From contig NZ_CP102246.1 of NCBI RefSeq assembly GCF_024599795.1, forward strand, positions 558,001 to 622,000: a stretch of DNA of 64,000 bases, in the 5' to 3' direction. The stretch comes from Enterobacter cloacae complex sp. R_G8. GTDB taxonomy: Bacteria; Pseudomonadota; Gammaproteobacteria; Enterobacterales; Enterobacteriaceae. This document shows positions 55,420-64,000 of this stretch, piece by piece. Under the pieces are notes generated by a model that worked only from the letters and a program-made list of their open reading frames with translations, did not search any database and was not told the DNA's origin. A program made the position numbers and the translations under genes. The first letter of the stretch is position 1. The number at the start of each line of letters is the position of its first letter.

Positions 55420-55746
55420 TTAGGCTTTTAACTGCACCTGGCCGTCCTTCACGCGAACGTCGTAGTGCTTCACCGAGTAGCTTTCATCTTCCATGCACAG
55501 TCCGTCGCTTAAACGGAAACGCTGTTTTTTCAGCGGACTGGCGACCCACAGCTCACCCTGATGCTCGGCAATCAGCCCGCGGGAGAGGACGCTGGCCTCA
55601 AAAAACGGGTCGATATTGCTGATGGCAAAAACCTGTTCGTCGTGGCGAGGGCGGAAAATCGCGACCTGCTCGTTTCCCAGCAGCGCACAGACGCCGGTTG
55701 CCGGCAGAATGTCATTAATGTTGCAGATGTTTACCCACTGGCTCAT
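55420..55746 (-). CDS. nirD: Nitrite reductase (NADH) small subunit
   Basis: Rieske-fold subunit of 108 residues for assimilatory/detoxifying NADH-nitrite reductase. It keeps the Rieske beta fold but lacks the CxH..CxxH ligands, as is normal for NirD. The start overlaps the nirB stop by four bases, so the two are coupled. Confidence 0.96.
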   Translation of the reverse strand: MSQWVNICNINDILPATGVCALLGNEQVAIFRPRHDEQVFAISNIDPFFEASVLSRGLIAEHQGELWVASPLKKQRFRLSDGLCMEDESYSVKHYDVRVKDGQVQLKA

Positions 55747-58286
55747 GCGTTTTCCTCCACCAGCGTCACCGGAATACGTTCATAAGGTGTCGCCGGACGA
55801 TGCTGTTCGCGCTCTGCTACTACCTGCACGTTCGGGTCGCGCTGGGTGCTGTTGATGAAGTGTTTGAAGCGAGTCTGTGCCGCTGGCGTGTTGACGGTTT
55901 CCGTCCACTCGCAAATCACCGCCGCGCGCAGGCGCGCCATCTCGGCTTCCAGATGTTCGTTAAGCCCCAGCTTGTCATCGATGATGACCGATTTCAGGTA
56001 GTCGATGCCGCCCTCCAGATTATCCAGCCAGGAAGCGGTACGGGTCAGTTTGTCGGCGGTACGGATGTAGAACATCATGAAGCGGTCGAGATACTGAATC
56101 AGCGTGTCGTGGTCAAGATCGGCCGCCAGCAGGTCAGCGTGGCGTGGTTTCATCCCGCCGTTACCGCAGACGTACAGGTTCCAGCCTTTCTCGGTGGCGA
56201 TGATCCCCACGTCTTTCCCCTGCGCTTCGGCACATTCACGGGTACAGCCGGAGACGCCGAACTTCATTTTGTGCGGGGTACGGATGCCTTTGTAGCGGTT
56301 TTCCAGCTCGACGCCGAAGCCCACGCTGTCGCCCACGCCGTAGCGGCACCAGGTGCTGCCCACGCAGGTTTTCGCCATGCGCAGCGCTTTGGCATACGCG
56401 TGACCGGTTTCGAAGCCCGCCTCAATCAGCTGACGCCAGATTTCCGGCAGGTCATCTTTCTGCGCACCAAACAGGCCGATACGCTGGGAACCGGTGATTT
56501 TGGTGTAGAGGTTAAATTCACGCGCGATACGGCCCACGGCCACCAGCCCTTCCGGGGTGATTTCACCGCCCGCGGAGCGTGGGATAACGGAGTAAGTCCC
56601 GTCTTTCTGGATATTCGCCAGGAAGTTGTCGTTGGTATCCTGCAGCGGCGTATGTTCGGGTTTGAGGATGTACTCATTCCAGCAGGAGGCCAGCAGGGAT
56701 CCGACGGTCGGTTTACACACTTCGCAGCCATAACCCTGGCCGTGCTTGGCCAGCAGTTCGTCGAAGGATTTAATGCCTTCCACGCGGATCAGGTGATACA
56801 GCTCCTGGCGAGAGTACGCGAAGTGCTCGCACAGGTTGTTGTTCACTTCGATGCCCTGTTTCGCCAGTTCGGCGTTCAGCACCTGAGTGACCAGAGGAAT
56901 ACAGCCGCCGCAGCCGGTCCCGGCTTTGGTTTCCGCTTTCAGCGCCGCAACGGTGTGGCAGCCTTTGTTAATGGCGGCGATCAGCATGCCTTTGGTGACG
57001 TCGAAGCAGGAGCAGATCTGCGCGCTGTCCGGCAGTTTATCGACGCCGATAGACGGCTTGCCGCTGGAGGCGTGCGCCGGGAGGATCAGCGCGTCCGGAT
57101 TCTCCGGCAGTTCGATGGCGTTCAGCACCAGTTGCAGCAGGTTGCCGTAGTCGCTGGTGTCGCCCACCAGCACCGCGCCGAGCAGGGTTTTGTTGTCCTG
57201 GCTGACGATCAGGCGTTTATAGATCTCTTTGCTTTCGTCGAGATAAACGTAGCTGCGTGCGCCCGGCGTGCGGCCATGCGCATCGCCAATGCCGCCCACG
57301 TCCACGCCCAGCAGCTTCAGCTTGGCGCTTAAGTCCGCGCCTTCGAAGGCGTTTTCGTTACCGAGGATATGGTCAACGGCGACCTGCGCCATTTTGTAGC
57401 CCGGCGCCACCAGACCGTATACGCGATTATTCCAGCTGGCACATTCGCCGATAGCATAGATATCCGGGTCGGAGGTCTGGCAGGTATCGTTCACCATGAT
57501 CCCGCCGCGCTGGGCAACCGCCAGGCCGCACTGGGTGGCCAGCTTGTCGCGTGGGCGAATACCGGTGGAGAAGACGATAAAGTCAACTTCGAGCTCGCTG
57601 CCGTCGGCAAAGCGCATGGTTTTACGCGCTTCGGTGCCTTCCTGCACAATCTCTTTGGTGTTTTTGCTGGTGTGGACTTTCACTCCCATGCTTTCAATCT
57701 TACGGCGCAGCTGATCGCCACCCATGTGGTCCAGCTGTTCGGCCATCAGCATCGGGGCAAATTCGATGACGTGCGTTTCAACGCCGAGGTTTTTCAACGC
57801 TCCGGCTGCTTCCAGACCCAGCAGGCCGCCCCCGACCACCGCGCCGCGTTTACTGCGACGTGCGCAGGATTCGATGGCGTTGAGATCTTCAATGGTACGG
57901 TAAACGAAGCAATCCTGCGTTTCCGAACCTTTGATAGGCGGGATCCACGGATATGAGCCAGTCGCCATGATCAGCTTGTCGTAAAAAACCGTACGGCCAG
58001 CGCTGGAGTGGATCACTTTCTCCTGACGGTTGATGGTGATAGCGCGTTCGCCCACCAGCACTTTTACGCCATGCTTCTCATAGAAACCTTCACGCACCAG
58101 AGAGAGCTCTTCGGCGGTATGATGGGAGAAGTAGGAAGACAAGTGCACACGGTCGTACGCCTTGCGGGGTTCTTCACAGAACACGGTAATATCGAACTGC
58201 TCAGCGCTGGCTTTATCGAGAAGATCCTCAATAAAGCGGTGGCCGACCATGCCGTTACCGATGATAGCGAGTCTGACTTTGCTCAT
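55743..58286 (-). CDS. nirB: Nitrite reductase (NADH) large subunit
   Basis: Cytoplasmic enzyme of 847 residues that reduces nitrite to ammonium with NADH. An N-terminal FAD/NAD(P) module carries GNGMVGHRF at ~11. A BFD-like [2Fe-2S] region has CSCFD and TGCGGC near 420-460. The C-terminal sulfite/nitrite reductase half has the siroheme-[4Fe-4S] ligands in [13 protein letters not shown] and CGNGG. FNR and NarL/NarP sites lie upstream in the E. coli spacing. It forms an operon with nirD and probably cysG. Confidence 0.98.
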   Translation of the reverse strand: MSKVRLAIIGNGMVGHRFIEDLLDKASAEQFDITVFCEEPRKAYDRVHLSSYFSHHTAEELSLVREGFYEKHGVKVLVGERAITINRQEKVIHSSAGRTVFYDKLIMATGSYPWIPPIKGSETQDCFVYRTIEDLNAIESCARRSKRGAVVGGGLLGLEAAGALKNLGVETHVIEFAPMLMAEQLDHMGGDQLRRKIESMGVKVHTSKNTKEIVQEGTEARKTMRFADGSELEVDFIVFSTGIRPRDKLATQCGLAVAQRGGIMVNDTCQTSDPDIYAIGECASWNNRVYGLVAPGYKMAQVAVDHILGNENAFEGADLSAKLKLLGVDVGGIGDAHGRTPGARSYVYLDESKEIYKRLIVSQDNKTLLGAVLVGDTSDYGNLLQLVLNAIELPENPDALILPAHASSGKPSIGVDKLPDSAQICSCFDVTKGMLIAAINKGCHTVAALKAETKAGTGCGGCIPLVTQVLNAELAKQGIEVNNNLCEHFAYSRQELYHLIRVEGIKSFDELLAKHGQGYGCEVCKPTVGSLLASCWNEYILKPEHTPLQDTNDNFLANIQKDGTYSVIPRSAGGEITPEGLVAVGRIAREFNLYTKITGSQRIGLFGAQKDDLPEIWRQLIEAGFETGHAYAKALRMAKTCVGSTWCRYGVGDSVGFGVELENRYKGIRTPHKMKFGVSGCTRECAEAQGKDVGIIATEKGWNLYVCGNGGMKPRHADLLAADLDHDTLIQYLDRFMMFYIRTADKLTRTASWLDNLEGGIDYLKSVIIDDKLGLNEHLEAEMARLRAAVICEWTETVNTPAAQTRFKHFINSTQRDPNVQVVAEREQHRPATPYERIPVTLVEENA

Positions 58287-58344
58287 TTTTGCCTCGATTT
58301 CTTTTCTATTACTGCCTACCTTAACGATTCAGCAGGGGCACTTA

Positions 58345-58358
58345 TTGATGCAAATCAA
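58345..58358 (-). promoter_or_regulatory. FNR site of the nirB promoter
   Basis: TTGATGCAAATCAA matches TTGAT-N4-ATCAA perfectly, 59 bases before the nirB start. By analogy with E. coli it would be centred at -41.5, placing transcription start near 58310 on the minus strand. Confidence 0.85.
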
Positions 58359-58371
58359 ATACGCCTTCGCC

Positions 58372-58387
58372 TACTCCCTAGGTGGTA
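58372..58387 (-). promoter_or_regulatory. NarL/NarP 7-2-7 site of the nirB promoter
   Basis: TACTCCC-TA-GGTGGTA is a 7-2-7 inverted heptamer pair. Its centre is 28 bases from the FNR site centre, exactly the -69.5 to -41.5 spacing of the E. coli nirB promoter. Confidence 0.75.
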
Positions 58388-58527
58388 GATGTATGATTTG
58401 TCAGGATTTTTATAAGTTATGGAAATCGCTGGCTTTTCGTTGTCGTCGATTTTATGTACAAAAAAAGTGGCTATTTTTGGAAAAACAGGTACTCCTTAAT
58501 TTCAGCCACGTTTTTCAGGGGAAAGGT

Positions 58528-59844
58528 ATGTCTACAACACCGCTTTGGCTTGTGCAGAATGTTCGTTTACCGGATCGCGAAGGGCTGTGGCAGATCGCCA
58601 TCGAGAACGGTCGTTTTGGTGATATCTCGCCCATGGACGAGACCCACAGCGAAAGCTATGAGGTCTTAAATGCCCGCGGCGGACTGGCCATTCCACCGTT
58701 TATCGAGCCGCACATTCATCTGGATACCACCCAGACAGCGGGCGAACCCAACTGGAACCAGTCCGGCACGCTGTTTGAAGGGATTGAACGTTGGGCGGAG
58801 CGTAAGGCGCTGCTCAGCTATGACGATGTCAAAGCGCGCGCATGGAAAACGCTGAAGTGGCAAATTGCCAACGGGATCCAGTTTGTCCGCACCCACGTGG
58901 ATGTCTCCGACCCGAGGCTTACCGCCCTGAAGGCGATGCTGGAGGTTAAACAGGAGGTCGCGCCGTGGGTGACGCTGCAAATCGTGGCATTCCCGCAGGA
59001 AGGCATTCTCTCTTACCCGAACGGCGCGGCGCTGCTGGAAGAGGCATTAACGCTGGGCGCGGATGTGGTGGGTGCCATCCCGCACTTCGAATTCACCCGG
59101 GAATACGGCGTGCAGTCCCTGCATATCGCCTTTGACCTGGCGAAGAAATACGACCGTCCGCTGGATATTCATTGCGATGAAATCGACGATGAGCAGTCCC
59201 GCTTTGTGGAGACGGTCGCCACGCTGGCGTATGAAGCTGGCATTGGCGCGCGGGTCACGGCCAGCCACACCACCGCCATGCACTCTTACAACGGCGCGTA
59301 TACCTCCCGGCTGTTCCGCCTGCTGAAGATGTCGGGCATTAACTTCGTGGCGAATCCGCTGGTGAATATCCACCTGCAGGGGCGTTTTGACGACTATCCG
59401 AAGCGTCGGGGCATCACCCGCGTGAAGGAACTGCAGGCGGCGGGCATTAACGTCTGCTTTGGACATGATGATGTGTTTGATCCATGGTATCCGCTCGGTA
59501 CCGGCAATATGCTGCAGGTGCTGCATATGGGGCTGCACGTTTGTCAGATGATGGGCTACCCGCAAATTGACAGCGGCCTGAACCTGATCACCCATAACAG
59601 CGCCCGCACGTTTGGCCTGAGCGATTACGGTATTGAGACGGGTAACCCGGCGAACCTGGTGATTTTGCCTGCAGAAAGTGGGTTTGAGGCGGTACGCTGT
59701 CAGGTGCCGGTGCGCTGGTCCATTCGGCAGGGGCGCGTGATTGCCACCACGCAGCTGGCGCAGACCTGGATCCAGATGGATATCGGGGGAGAAGAGGTGA
59801 GCTTTGCCAGAAACAGCCCCTCTGCCGAGCGCAAAGGGGCGTAG
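58528..59844 (+). CDS. codA: Cytosine deaminase (CodA-like)
   Basis: Metal-dependent amidohydrolase of 438 residues that deaminates cytosine to uracil and ammonia. The HIHLDT metal pair, [16 protein letters not shown] and [15 protein letters not shown] blocks of CodA are all intact. ATG 58528 follows GGGGAAAGG and gives the family start; an open frame continues far upstream into the nirB control region with no coding character. In E. coli codA pairs with the permease gene codB, which is not next to it here. It is divergent from nirB, and its stop is 3 bases from that of tsgA. Confidence 0.95.
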   Translation: MSTTPLWLVQNVRLPDREGLWQIAIENGRFGDISPMDETHSESYEVLNARGGLAIPPFIEPHIHLDTTQTAGEPNWNQSGTLFEGIERWAERKALLSYDDVKARAWKTLKWQIANGIQFVRTHVDVSDPRLTALKAMLEVKQEVAPWVTLQIVAFPQEGILSYPNGAALLEEALTLGADVVGAIPHFEFTREYGVQSLHIAFDLAKKYDRPLDIHCDEIDDEQSRFVETVATLAYEAGIGARVTASHTTAMHSYNGAYTSRLFRLLKMSGINFVANPLVNIHLQGRFDDYPKRRGITRVKELQAAGINVCFGHDDVFDPWYPLGTGNMLQVLHMGLHVCQMMGYPQIDSGLNLITHNSARTFGLSDYGIETGNPANLVILPAESGFEAVRCQVPVRWSIRQGRVIATTQLAQTWIQMDIGGEEVSFARNSPSAERKGA

Positions 59845-59847
59845 GGA

Positions 59848-61032
59848 TTAATGAGACGCCGCTGCCGCGTTATGCTGGCGGTGGCGGGTCACAAAGCCCA
59901 GGATGAAGCACATAATGAACACCACAGCGTACAGACCGTTAGCGGTGTGCAGCGCCGCCAGCGGACCGCTGTGGGCGACGATCGGCCCCGTCACCACAAA
60001 GGTCAGCATGGTGCCGATGGTGCCGCAGGTCAGGACGAAGTTCACCAGCTTCGGCGAGGCCACTTTGGTCTGCAGGGAGCCCAGGGTGATGATCGATGTG
60101 TAAATGGCGCTGGAGAAGAAGCCCAGGGTCAGAATGAACCACGGCATATGCTCCGGGGAACCGTTGATGAACATATACATCAACACGGTAGCCAGGCCTG
60201 CCAGCACGGTCAGAATGCGCTGCAGATCGAAGAAGCGCAGGATGAAGCTAAACGCCCACATGCCGAACATGTAAGACATCCAGAAATCGCTCACCAGTTT
60301 GCCCGCGTCGTTCAGGCTCATGCCCAGACCTTTGGCGTATTCCGGCACCCAGGAGATAAAGCCCAGCTGACCCAGGATGTAGCACAGCGCGGCAATGGAG
60401 AGGAACAGTACGCCGATACCCCATTTCTCTTTCACCACAGGCTCTGCCGTGGTCTGTGCTTTTTTACCCAGAACCGGGAATTCGCAGCCGAAGGTCAGGA
60501 TGAAGATGGCCACGTAAACCAGGCCGATACAGGCGTAGACCCAGTACCACTCAATGCTGCGCGCCAGCAGAACGGCCGCGACCATCGGGAAAATCATCCC
60601 GGCCATGCTGAAGAAGGAGTCGGTAAACAGCAGGCGCGCGCCGCGCTGACGGCCTTCATACATATGGGTAATCAGGAAGGTACCAATCGACATGGTGATC
60701 CCGCTGACCAGACCGAGCACGAACATGGCGGCGGAGAACAGGGCGATGCTGTGGCTCAGCATCAGACCCGCCACGGCGGCGACCATCAGCACAAAACCAA
60801 AACGCAGCTGCGTTTTCAGCGGAACAATTTCCATCAGCCAGGCATTCAGGAAAATGGAGATCAGGATCCCCGCGTTGAGGAAGGTGAAGGTGTTACTCAT
60901 GCTGGAAACGGGCAGATGGAAGTAGTCTGCGATATTTCCCATCACCATCCCGGTGACGATCACCAACGCGCCGGTTAGGGCGTAGGAGAAAAAGCTGATC
61001 CATGTGAGCTTGATACGATTGCTGTTAGTCAT
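59848..61032 (-). CDS. tsgA: Major facilitator protein TsgA
   Basis: Inner-membrane MFS protein of 394 residues with about 12 hydrophobic segments. It is known in Salmonella as a tellurite- and selenite-resistance or pH-related gene; its substrate is uncertain. The start [15 protein letters not shown] at 61032 is preferred over an ATG 36 codons earlier, which would prepend a basic stretch with no family match. Its place between nirB and ppiA matches E. coli yhfC. Confidence 0.94.
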   Translation of the reverse strand: MTNSNRIKLTWISFFSYALTGALVIVTGMVMGNIADYFHLPVSSMSNTFTFLNAGILISIFLNAWLMEIVPLKTQLRFGFVLMVAAVAGLMLSHSIALFSAAMFVLGLVSGITMSIGTFLITHMYEGRQRGARLLFTDSFFSMAGMIFPMVAAVLLARSIEWYWVYACIGLVYVAIFILTFGCEFPVLGKKAQTTAEPVVKEKWGIGVLFLSIAALCYILGQLGFISWVPEYAKGLGMSLNDAGKLVSDFWMSYMFGMWAFSFILRFFDLQRILTVLAGLATVLMYMFINGSPEHMPWFILTLGFFSSAIYTSIITLGSLQTKVASPKLVNFVLTCGTIGTMLTFVVTGPIVAHSGPLAALHTANGLYAVVFIMCFILGFVTRHRQHNAAAASH

Positions 61033-61152
61033 GTCTGGCCTGTTCAGGAAAAGAAAAGCGCCGGATGGGCGCTGAGAGCGGGCAGATTTTAGTCGCGAAA
61101 GTGATCCATTCATATCTTTTAAAGAAAATATGAGCTTCATTGCAGGGTTTTA

Positions 61153-61168
61153 TGTGATCACGATCACA
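61153..61168 (+). promoter_or_regulatory. CRP site between tsgA and ppiA
   Basis: TGTGATCACGATCACA is a perfect match to TGTGA-N6-TCACA, inside a larger near-perfect palindrome TTTTATGTGATC-AC-GATCACATAAAA (61149 onward). Two GATC sites lie inside. E. coli ppiA is CRP-controlled with CytR. Confidence 0.85.
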
Positions 61169-61301
61169 TAAAATAGCGCCGTAACCAATCGTTTGCGCGG
61201 TAACAACTGTTTCAATTTCGTAAAATTAGGTAAAAGGCTGGTCTCCGTTCATACTGCTCTTTAGAATCAAGCCATTCGCTTTTTATACTGCGCTTTGTTA
61301 A

Positions 61302-61883
<582 letters not shown>

Positions 61884-61988
61884 TCCTCTTTGACACGGGC
61901 GTGTCTCGCCCGTGTTGGTAGCCCTCCCTGCGAAAGCGCGTTTTGCTGCTTATACTTTGGCAAACGGACATATTCAGGGAGGCGTTAA

Positions 61989-62573
61989 GTGAAAAAACTC
62001 ACCGATAAGCAAAAATCCCGTCTCTGGGAGCAGCAGCGTAACGTCAATTTTCAGGCCAGTTGTCTCCTTGAAAAGGGTCATGGCCCTTCAGATCCCCAGA
62101 TTGAGACACTGGAACTTGGGCCTTCAGCGCCTGGGTTGCCCCATCTGTGCCTTATTCACCGCCATCTGTATCGCAGAGAGATGAAACGGGCAGGTGAATA
62201 CCGTACGGACGATATTTTCAAAGGGGACATCCCTTTTTGCCATTTCGAATACATTGAGAAGATGGGCAATGAATTGATGTCGGCACTGGAAAGCGACCGG
62301 TACCTGGTGGGTCTTCAGAAAGAGGAGTTTATCGAGCGGATAAGCCATTACTATTGTGAAATCAATATGCTGCATCCTTTTGCGAGTGGTAATGGCATTG
62401 CGCAGCGCGTTTTCTTTGAACAGCTGGCGATCCATGCGGGTTACCTGCTGGACTGGCGCGATATCGATCCTGAGCAGTGGGTCGCGGCTAACCAGAGCGG
62501 CGCAACGGGAGATTTGTCCGCCCTGAACGCTATCTTTGCCAAAGTAGTGAGCGAAGCGCGGGAATCTGAGTAG
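61989..62573 (+). CDS. YhfG-Fic fusion protein (antitoxin N-terminus joined to a Fic domain)
   Basis: An intact 194-residue frame with a GTG start and AGGGAGG seven bases upstream. Residues 1-29 (MKKLTDKQKSRLWEQQRN and on through NFQASCLLEK) match the N-terminus of the E. coli antitoxin YhfG. From about residue 38 (IETLELGPSAPGLPHL) to the end (KVVSEARESE) it matches E. coli Fic. The Fic N-terminal ~43 residues and the YhfG C-terminal half are absent. Fic proteins transfer AMP from ATP to target proteins. YhfG/FicA-type partners block this with a helix bearing (S/T)xxxE(G/N), seen here as Ser24-xxx-Glu28-Lys29. The Fic motif is HPFASGNGIAQR (129-140): His129 and Arg140 are kept, but Ser133 replaces the usual metal-binding Asp/Glu. 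The frame is uninterrupted, so it is likely translated. Whether it is active, self-inhibited or a remnant is unknown. Confidence 0.85.
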   Translation: MKKLTDKQKSRLWEQQRNVNFQASCLLEKGHGPSDPQIETLELGPSAPGLPHLCLIHRHLYRREMKRAGEYRTDDIFKGDIPFCHFEYIEKMGNELMSALESDRYLVGLQKEEFIERISHYYCEINMLHPFASGNGIAQRVFFEQLAIHAGYLLDWRDIDPEQWVAANQSGATGDLSALNAIFAKVVSEARESE

Positions 62574-62603
62574 AATAGGGCGGCATTTTTTTCGGGAGCC
62601 GCC

Positions 62604-63167
62604 ATGATTCTGCTGATTGATAACTACGATTCCTTCACCTGGAACCTTTACCAGTATTTTTGTGAGCTGGGTGCAGAGGTGGTTGTCCGCCGTAACGACG
62701 ACATCAGCCTGACCGGGATTGACGCGCTGGCCCCAAAGAAAATCGTTATCTCGCCGGGGCCGTGTACTCCATCGGAATCGGGCATCTCTCTGGATGTGAT
62801 CCGCCACTACGCCGGCAGGCTGCCGATCCTTGGCGTCTGCCTTGGCCATCAGGCCATCGGGCAGGTGTTTGGCGCCACCATCGTCCGTGCTGCCAGGGTG
62901 ATGCACGGTAAAACCTCACCGGTTACCCACACCGGCACGGGCGTGTTTAGTGGGTTAAATAACCCGTTAACCGTCACGCGCTACCACTCTCTGGTGATTG
63001 ACCCGCCGACGCTGCCCGACTGCTTTGAGGTGACCGCCTGGAGCGAGACGCAGGAGATCATGGGCATTCGCCATCGTGAATGGGATCTCGAAGGGGTGCA
63101 GTTCCACCCGGAGAGTATTCTCAGCGAACAGGGACACCAGCTGCTGGCTAATTTCCTCAATCGCTGA
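62604..63167 (+). CDS. pabA: Aminodeoxychorismate synthase glutaminase subunit PabA
   Basis: Class I glutamine amidotransferase of 187 residues that feeds ammonia to PabB for 4-amino-4-deoxychorismate (folate pathway). The nucleophile Cys79 is in GVCLGHQ, the catalytic His and Glu in FHPES, and the oxyanion PGPCTP is near 51. It starts 30 bases after the fused fic frame, so it may be in the same transcript as in E. coli. Confidence 0.97.
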   Translation: MILLIDNYDSFTWNLYQYFCELGAEVVVRRNDDISLTGIDALAPKKIVISPGPCTPSESGISLDVIRHYAGRLPILGVCLGHQAIGQVFGATIVRAARVMHGKTSPVTHTGTGVFSGLNNPLTVTRYHSLVIDPPTLPDCFEVTAWSETQEIMGIRHREWDLEGVQFHPESILSEQGHQLLANFLNR

Positions 63168-63184
63168 ATATCTGTTGCCTTGTT

Positions 63185-63223
63185 GTGATTTTTTATGCAT
63201 ATTTTGTGATTATATTTTCACAA
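63185..63223 (+). promoter_or_regulatory. Tandem ARG boxes upstream of argD
   Basis: Cores TGATTTTTTATGCA (63187-63200) and TGATTATATTTTCA (63208-63221) each match TGAAT-WWWW-ATTCA at most positions. They are exactly 21 bases apart, the spacing of paired 18-bp ARG boxes with a 3-bp gap bound by one ArgR hexamer. Confidence 0.7.
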
Positions 63224-63232
63224 TCACTGTGA

Positions 63233-64000
<768 letters not shown>

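Noticed and set aside
55800..57332. Plus-strand open frame (510 codons) inside nirB
   Set aside because: Antisense shadow of nirB; no recognisable motif or ribosome site.
58162..58527. N-terminal extension of codA into the nirB control region
   Set aside because: The extension would cover the FNR and NarL/NarP sites and the nirB 5' end. The internal ATG at 58528 gives the family N-terminus with a ribosome site.
59851..60978. Plus-strand open frame (375 codons) inside tsgA
   Set aside because: Antisense to a membrane protein; the His/Gln/Asp-rich product is typical of reading membrane-helix codons backwards.

Overview
This window is a chromosomal backbone segment of an enteric bacterium (Enterobacteriaceae). 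The protein sequences and gene order closely follow the Escherichia coli/Salmonella glg-to-argD region. The absence of the E. coli rtc cluster (glpR-malT gap), of frl/yhf genes (trpS-cysG gap) and of nirC, plus the dense CCCTCTCCC/GGGAGAGGG palindromes, suggest Enterobacter or a close relative such as Lelliottia or Leclercia. The genus is an inference. No tRNA, rRNA, CRISPR array or prophage was seen.

Layout. 1-6.6 kb: glycogen metabolism (3' part of glgX, glgC, glgA, glgP). 6.7-10.5 kb: glycerol-3-phosphate genes (glpD facing glpE-glpG-glpR). 10.5-18.3 kb: maltose regulon (malT facing malP-malQ). 18.4-19.7 kb: gluconate permease gntT. 20.0-21.3 kb: an IS481-type insertion sequence that has cut an intergenic palindrome in two. 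21.4-26.3 kb: nfuA, gntX, bioH and feoABC. 26.6-31.8 kb: tex, greB, ompR-envZ. 31.9-39.8 kb: pckA, yhgE, hslO-hslR-yrfG and igaA. 40.2-46.7 kb: nudE, mrcA and hofMNOPQ. 47.0-53.5 kb: the aroK-aroB-damX-dam-rpe-gph-trpS string. 53.6-58.3 kb: yhfL and the nirB-nirD-cysG nitrite reductase/siroheme genes. 58.5-64 kb: a cytosine deaminase gene, tsgA, ppiA, a yhfG-fic fusion, pabA and the 5' part of argD.

How the genes work together. The first 20 kb handles storage and uptake of carbon: glycogen synthesis and breakdown, maltodextrin phosphorolysis, glycerol-3-phosphate oxidation and gluconate entry. CRP-, GlpR-, MalT- and GntR-type sites can be seen in the expected gaps. The iron and redox genes (feoABC with FNR and Fur sites, nfuA, nirBD, cysG) supply ferrous iron, Fe-S clusters and siroheme for anaerobic nitrite reduction. 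ompR-envZ, igaA, mrcA and damX serve the envelope. hofMNOPQ and gntX belong to a set linked to using DNA as a nutrient.

The most unusual item is at 61989-62573. A single intact frame joins the first ~30 residues of the YhfG (FicA-type) antitoxin, with its inhibitory Ser-x-x-x-Glu, directly to the Fic domain. The native Fic N-terminus and the antitoxin C-terminus are both missing. It looks like a class I toxin-antitoxin pair collapsed into one protein with a class II layout. Other points of interest are the IS insertion with a clean 4-bp target duplication, the nine-copy two-hairpin repeat family, the missing nirC with a perfect 20-bp palindrome in its place, and a cytosine deaminase gene sharing the nirB control region.
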